From: JANWYT01 sp034437555
GTDB lineage: Bacteria; Chloroflexota; Anaerolineae; Aggregatilineales; Phototrophicaceae
DNA length: 64,000 bases
Reading direction: 5' to 3'
Assembly: GCA_034437555.1 (NCBI GenBank)
Contig: DAOTTQ010000029.1
Span: forward strand, 124,001 to 188,000
In this document: in pieces, positions 62,615-64,000 of the stretch
Numbering within the stretch: position 1 is the first letter of the stretch
Layout of the letters: the number at the start of each line of letters is the position of its first letter
Made by a program: the position numbers and the translations under genes
The notes under the pieces: model-generated
What the model saw: the letters and a program-made list of their open reading frames with translations, nothing else
Database searches by the model: none
What the model was told of the DNA's origin: nothing

Positions 62615-64000
62615 TTAAGGTTGGCGCATTTTAAGCACAAGGAAACCGAGTGGAGGAAGCGTAAGGCTTAGGCTTTGGGGGTGTTTTTGCCAAGCGACAG
62701 GCTCTGTGGCGCGTCCTCCCAAGTTGCCGACGTTGCTTCCGCCATAATGCTGGCTGTCGCTATTGAGGATTTCATCGTAATGCCCCTCCAATGGAACACC
62801 GACACGGTAATTTTGGCGCACAATGGGCGTGAAGTTACACACCACGACTAAGAAATCGTTGGGGTCTTTGGCGAAACGCATAAAACTAAAGACGCTTTGT
62901 TCGGCATCATTGGCTTCTATCCATTGATGTCCGTCTTGACTAAGGTCTAGCTCGTAGAAGGCGGGGTGGCTTGAATAAAAGTTGTTTAAGTCGCGCACCC
63001 AAGCTTGTAATTGCTTGTGAATGGGCATGTCTAGTAAGTGCCAATCTAGGCTACGTGCTTCGTTCCATTCTGCCCATTGCCCAATTTCATATCCCATAAA
63101 GTTAAGTTTTTTACCGGGATGTGCATATTGATAGCCCAAAAGCAGGCGCATTGATGCGAACTTTTGCCACCAATCACCAGGTGCTTTGTTAAGAAGTGAG
63201 CCTTTTCCGTGTACGACTTCGTCATGAGAGAGTGATAGCACGAAGTTTTCAGAGAAGGCGTAAATCATAGAAAAGGTCATCATGTTATGGGCATAACGCC
63301 GATAAACAGGGTCTTGTTTTATGTAGTTTAGGGTATCGTGCATCCAGCCCATGTTCCATTTTAGGGTAAAGCCAAGCCCACCTAAGTAAGTGGGGCGCGA
63401 CACCATTGCCCACGCGGTTGATTCTTCGGCTATAGTAATAGCACCAGGACATTCGGCATGGACGACTTCGTTAAACTCTTTTAAGAATGCAATGGCTTCT
63501 AGGTTTTCGTTGCCACCGTATTTATTGGGAATCCACTCGCCTGCCTTGCGTGAAAAATCGAGATAAATCATGGAGGATACTGCATCCACGCGCAGACCAT
63601 CAATGTGGTACTTTTTCAACCAAAAGAGCGCATTAGCAATGAGGAAGTTTCTAACTTCGTTGCGCCCATAATTAAAAATATACGTTCCCCAATCAGGGTG
63701 TTCGCCTTGACGTGGGTCGGCGTGAGAATAAAGATGTGTGCCATCAAAGAAGCTAAGGGCGTGACCATCTTTAGGAAAATGTGCTGGCACCCAATCCAAA
63801 ATAACGCCAATGCCATTTTGATGACAAATGTCTACGAAGTGCATAAAATCTTGGGGCGTGCCGTAGCGACTGGTGGGGGCGAAGTAACCCGTAACTTGAT
63901 AGCCCCACGACCCATCAAAGGGGTGTTCGGCGACGGGCATAAGCTCGATGTGAGTGTAGCCCATCTTCTTGACATAAGGCACAAGGTCATCGGCAAGTTC
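62615..64000 (-). CDS. glgB: 1,4-alpha-glucan branching enzyme (C-terminal part)
   Basis: The frame runs to the window edge, so the N-terminus is missing; the GTG at 63982 is an internal Val codon. The visible 461 residues hold the GH13 barrel: nucleophile Asp in GLRVDAVSSM, acid/base Glu in TIAEESTAW, His-Asp in SLSHDEVVHGK, and the C-terminal beta domain (FNFTPIVRQNYRVG). The enzyme makes alpha-1,6 branches in glycogen. It is the last gene of its unit, ending on a terminator. Confidence 0.95.
   Translation of the reverse strand, partial: ELADDLVPYVKKMGYTHIELMPVAEHPFDGSWGYQVTGYFAPTSRYGTPQDFMHFVDICHQNGIGVILDWVPAHFPKDGHALSFFDGTHLYSHADPRQGEHPDWGTYIFNYGRNEVRNFLIANALFWLKKYHIDGLRVDAVSSMIYLDFSRKAGEWIPNKYGGNENLEAIAFLKEFNEVVHAECPGAITIAEESTAWAMVSRPTYLGGLGFTLKWNMGWMHDTLNYIKQDPVYRRYAHNMMTFSMIYAFSENFVLSLSHDEVVHGKGSLLNKAPGDWWQKFASMRLLLGYQYAHPGKKLNFMGYEIGQWAEWNEARSLDWHLLDMPIHKQLQAWVRDLNNFYSSHPAFYELDLSQDGHQWIEANDAEQSVFSFMRFAKDPNDFLVVVCNFTPIVRQNYRVGVPLEGHYDEILNSDSQHYGGSNVGNLGGRATEPVAWQKHPQSLSLTLPPLGFLVLKMRQP

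Noticed and set aside
1..64000. tRNA, rRNA, CRISPR, insertion sequences or prophage
   Set aside because: Looked for cloverleaf-like and repeat-spacer patterns and transposase or integrase motifs while reading; none was convincing. A covariance-model search was not possible.

Overview
The window reads as bacterial chromosome, probably Chloroflexota (Anaerolineae-like). This is inferred from the gene set, not from a marker search: a bacterial SUV3-type RNA helicase, a beta-prime RNA polymerase subunit with a long coiled-coil insertion, a regulator of the BTAD type, a fused CrtYc/CrtYd-type lycopene cyclase and CruF-type carotenoid chemistry. Genes are packed tightly on both strands, often with 1, 4, 8 or 11 nt overlaps. 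Several starts are TTG with strong Shine-Dalgarno sequences. I see no tRNA, rRNA, CRISPR array, insertion sequence or phage gene.

Layout. 1-9.5 kb: end of an unidentified gene, VKOR and moeA (minus), a bifunctional-looking Rel (plus), a BTAD regulator (plus), gyrA (minus) and a secreted glycosidase lipoprotein (plus). 9.5-19.3 kb: rpoC standing alone with its own near-perfect promoter, a ftsY-trmH-prfB operon (minus) and fabF-rnc (plus). 19.3-28.4 kb: a membrane protein with an endonuclease/exonuclease/phosphatase (EEP) domain, a nucleoside-deaminase-like amidohydrolase fused to a CYTH domain, a SUV3-like helicase, an FHA/winged-helix regulator, a membrane protein, miaA and yraN. 28.5-31.2 kb: a large exported glycosidase.

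31.2-50.8 kb is the most distinctive part and looks like a light and photoprotection island. It holds a LOV-domain histidine kinase followed by two single receivers, then a broken alpha/beta hydrolase and a MaoC hydratase. Next is a seven-gene minus-strand operon (alpha/beta hydrolase, tocopherol-cyclase-like protein, CruF, PlsY-like acyltransferase, GT2 glycosyltransferase, CrtI-family enzyme, histone-deacetylase-like hydrolase). A plus-strand group follows (SDR, crtI, crtB, lycopene cyclase, small membrane protein). Last is a minus-strand operon (SRPBCC protein, CrtI/CrtD-family enzyme, photolyase, secreted hydrolase). Together these could make, hydrate, glycosylate and perhaps acylate a carotenoid and repair UV damage. 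The LOV kinase is the obvious candidate light input, but the regulatory link is inferred from position only.

50.9-57.1 kb: purB and a complete overlapping pyrBCDEF operon with a recognisable promoter, giving UMP synthesis from carbamoyl aspartate onward. 57.2-64 kb: an esterase, an unknown small protein, a LytM/M23 peptidase, typA, a sphingomyelinase-like EEP protein and the C-terminal part of glgB, which runs off the end.

Several enzymes depart from family consensus at key positions: RNase III (metal-ligand Asp to Arg), PyrD (class 2 layout with a Cys base), the membrane EEP protein (GDFN motif lost), the LOV domain (conserved Gln to Ser) and GyrA (degenerate GyrA box).
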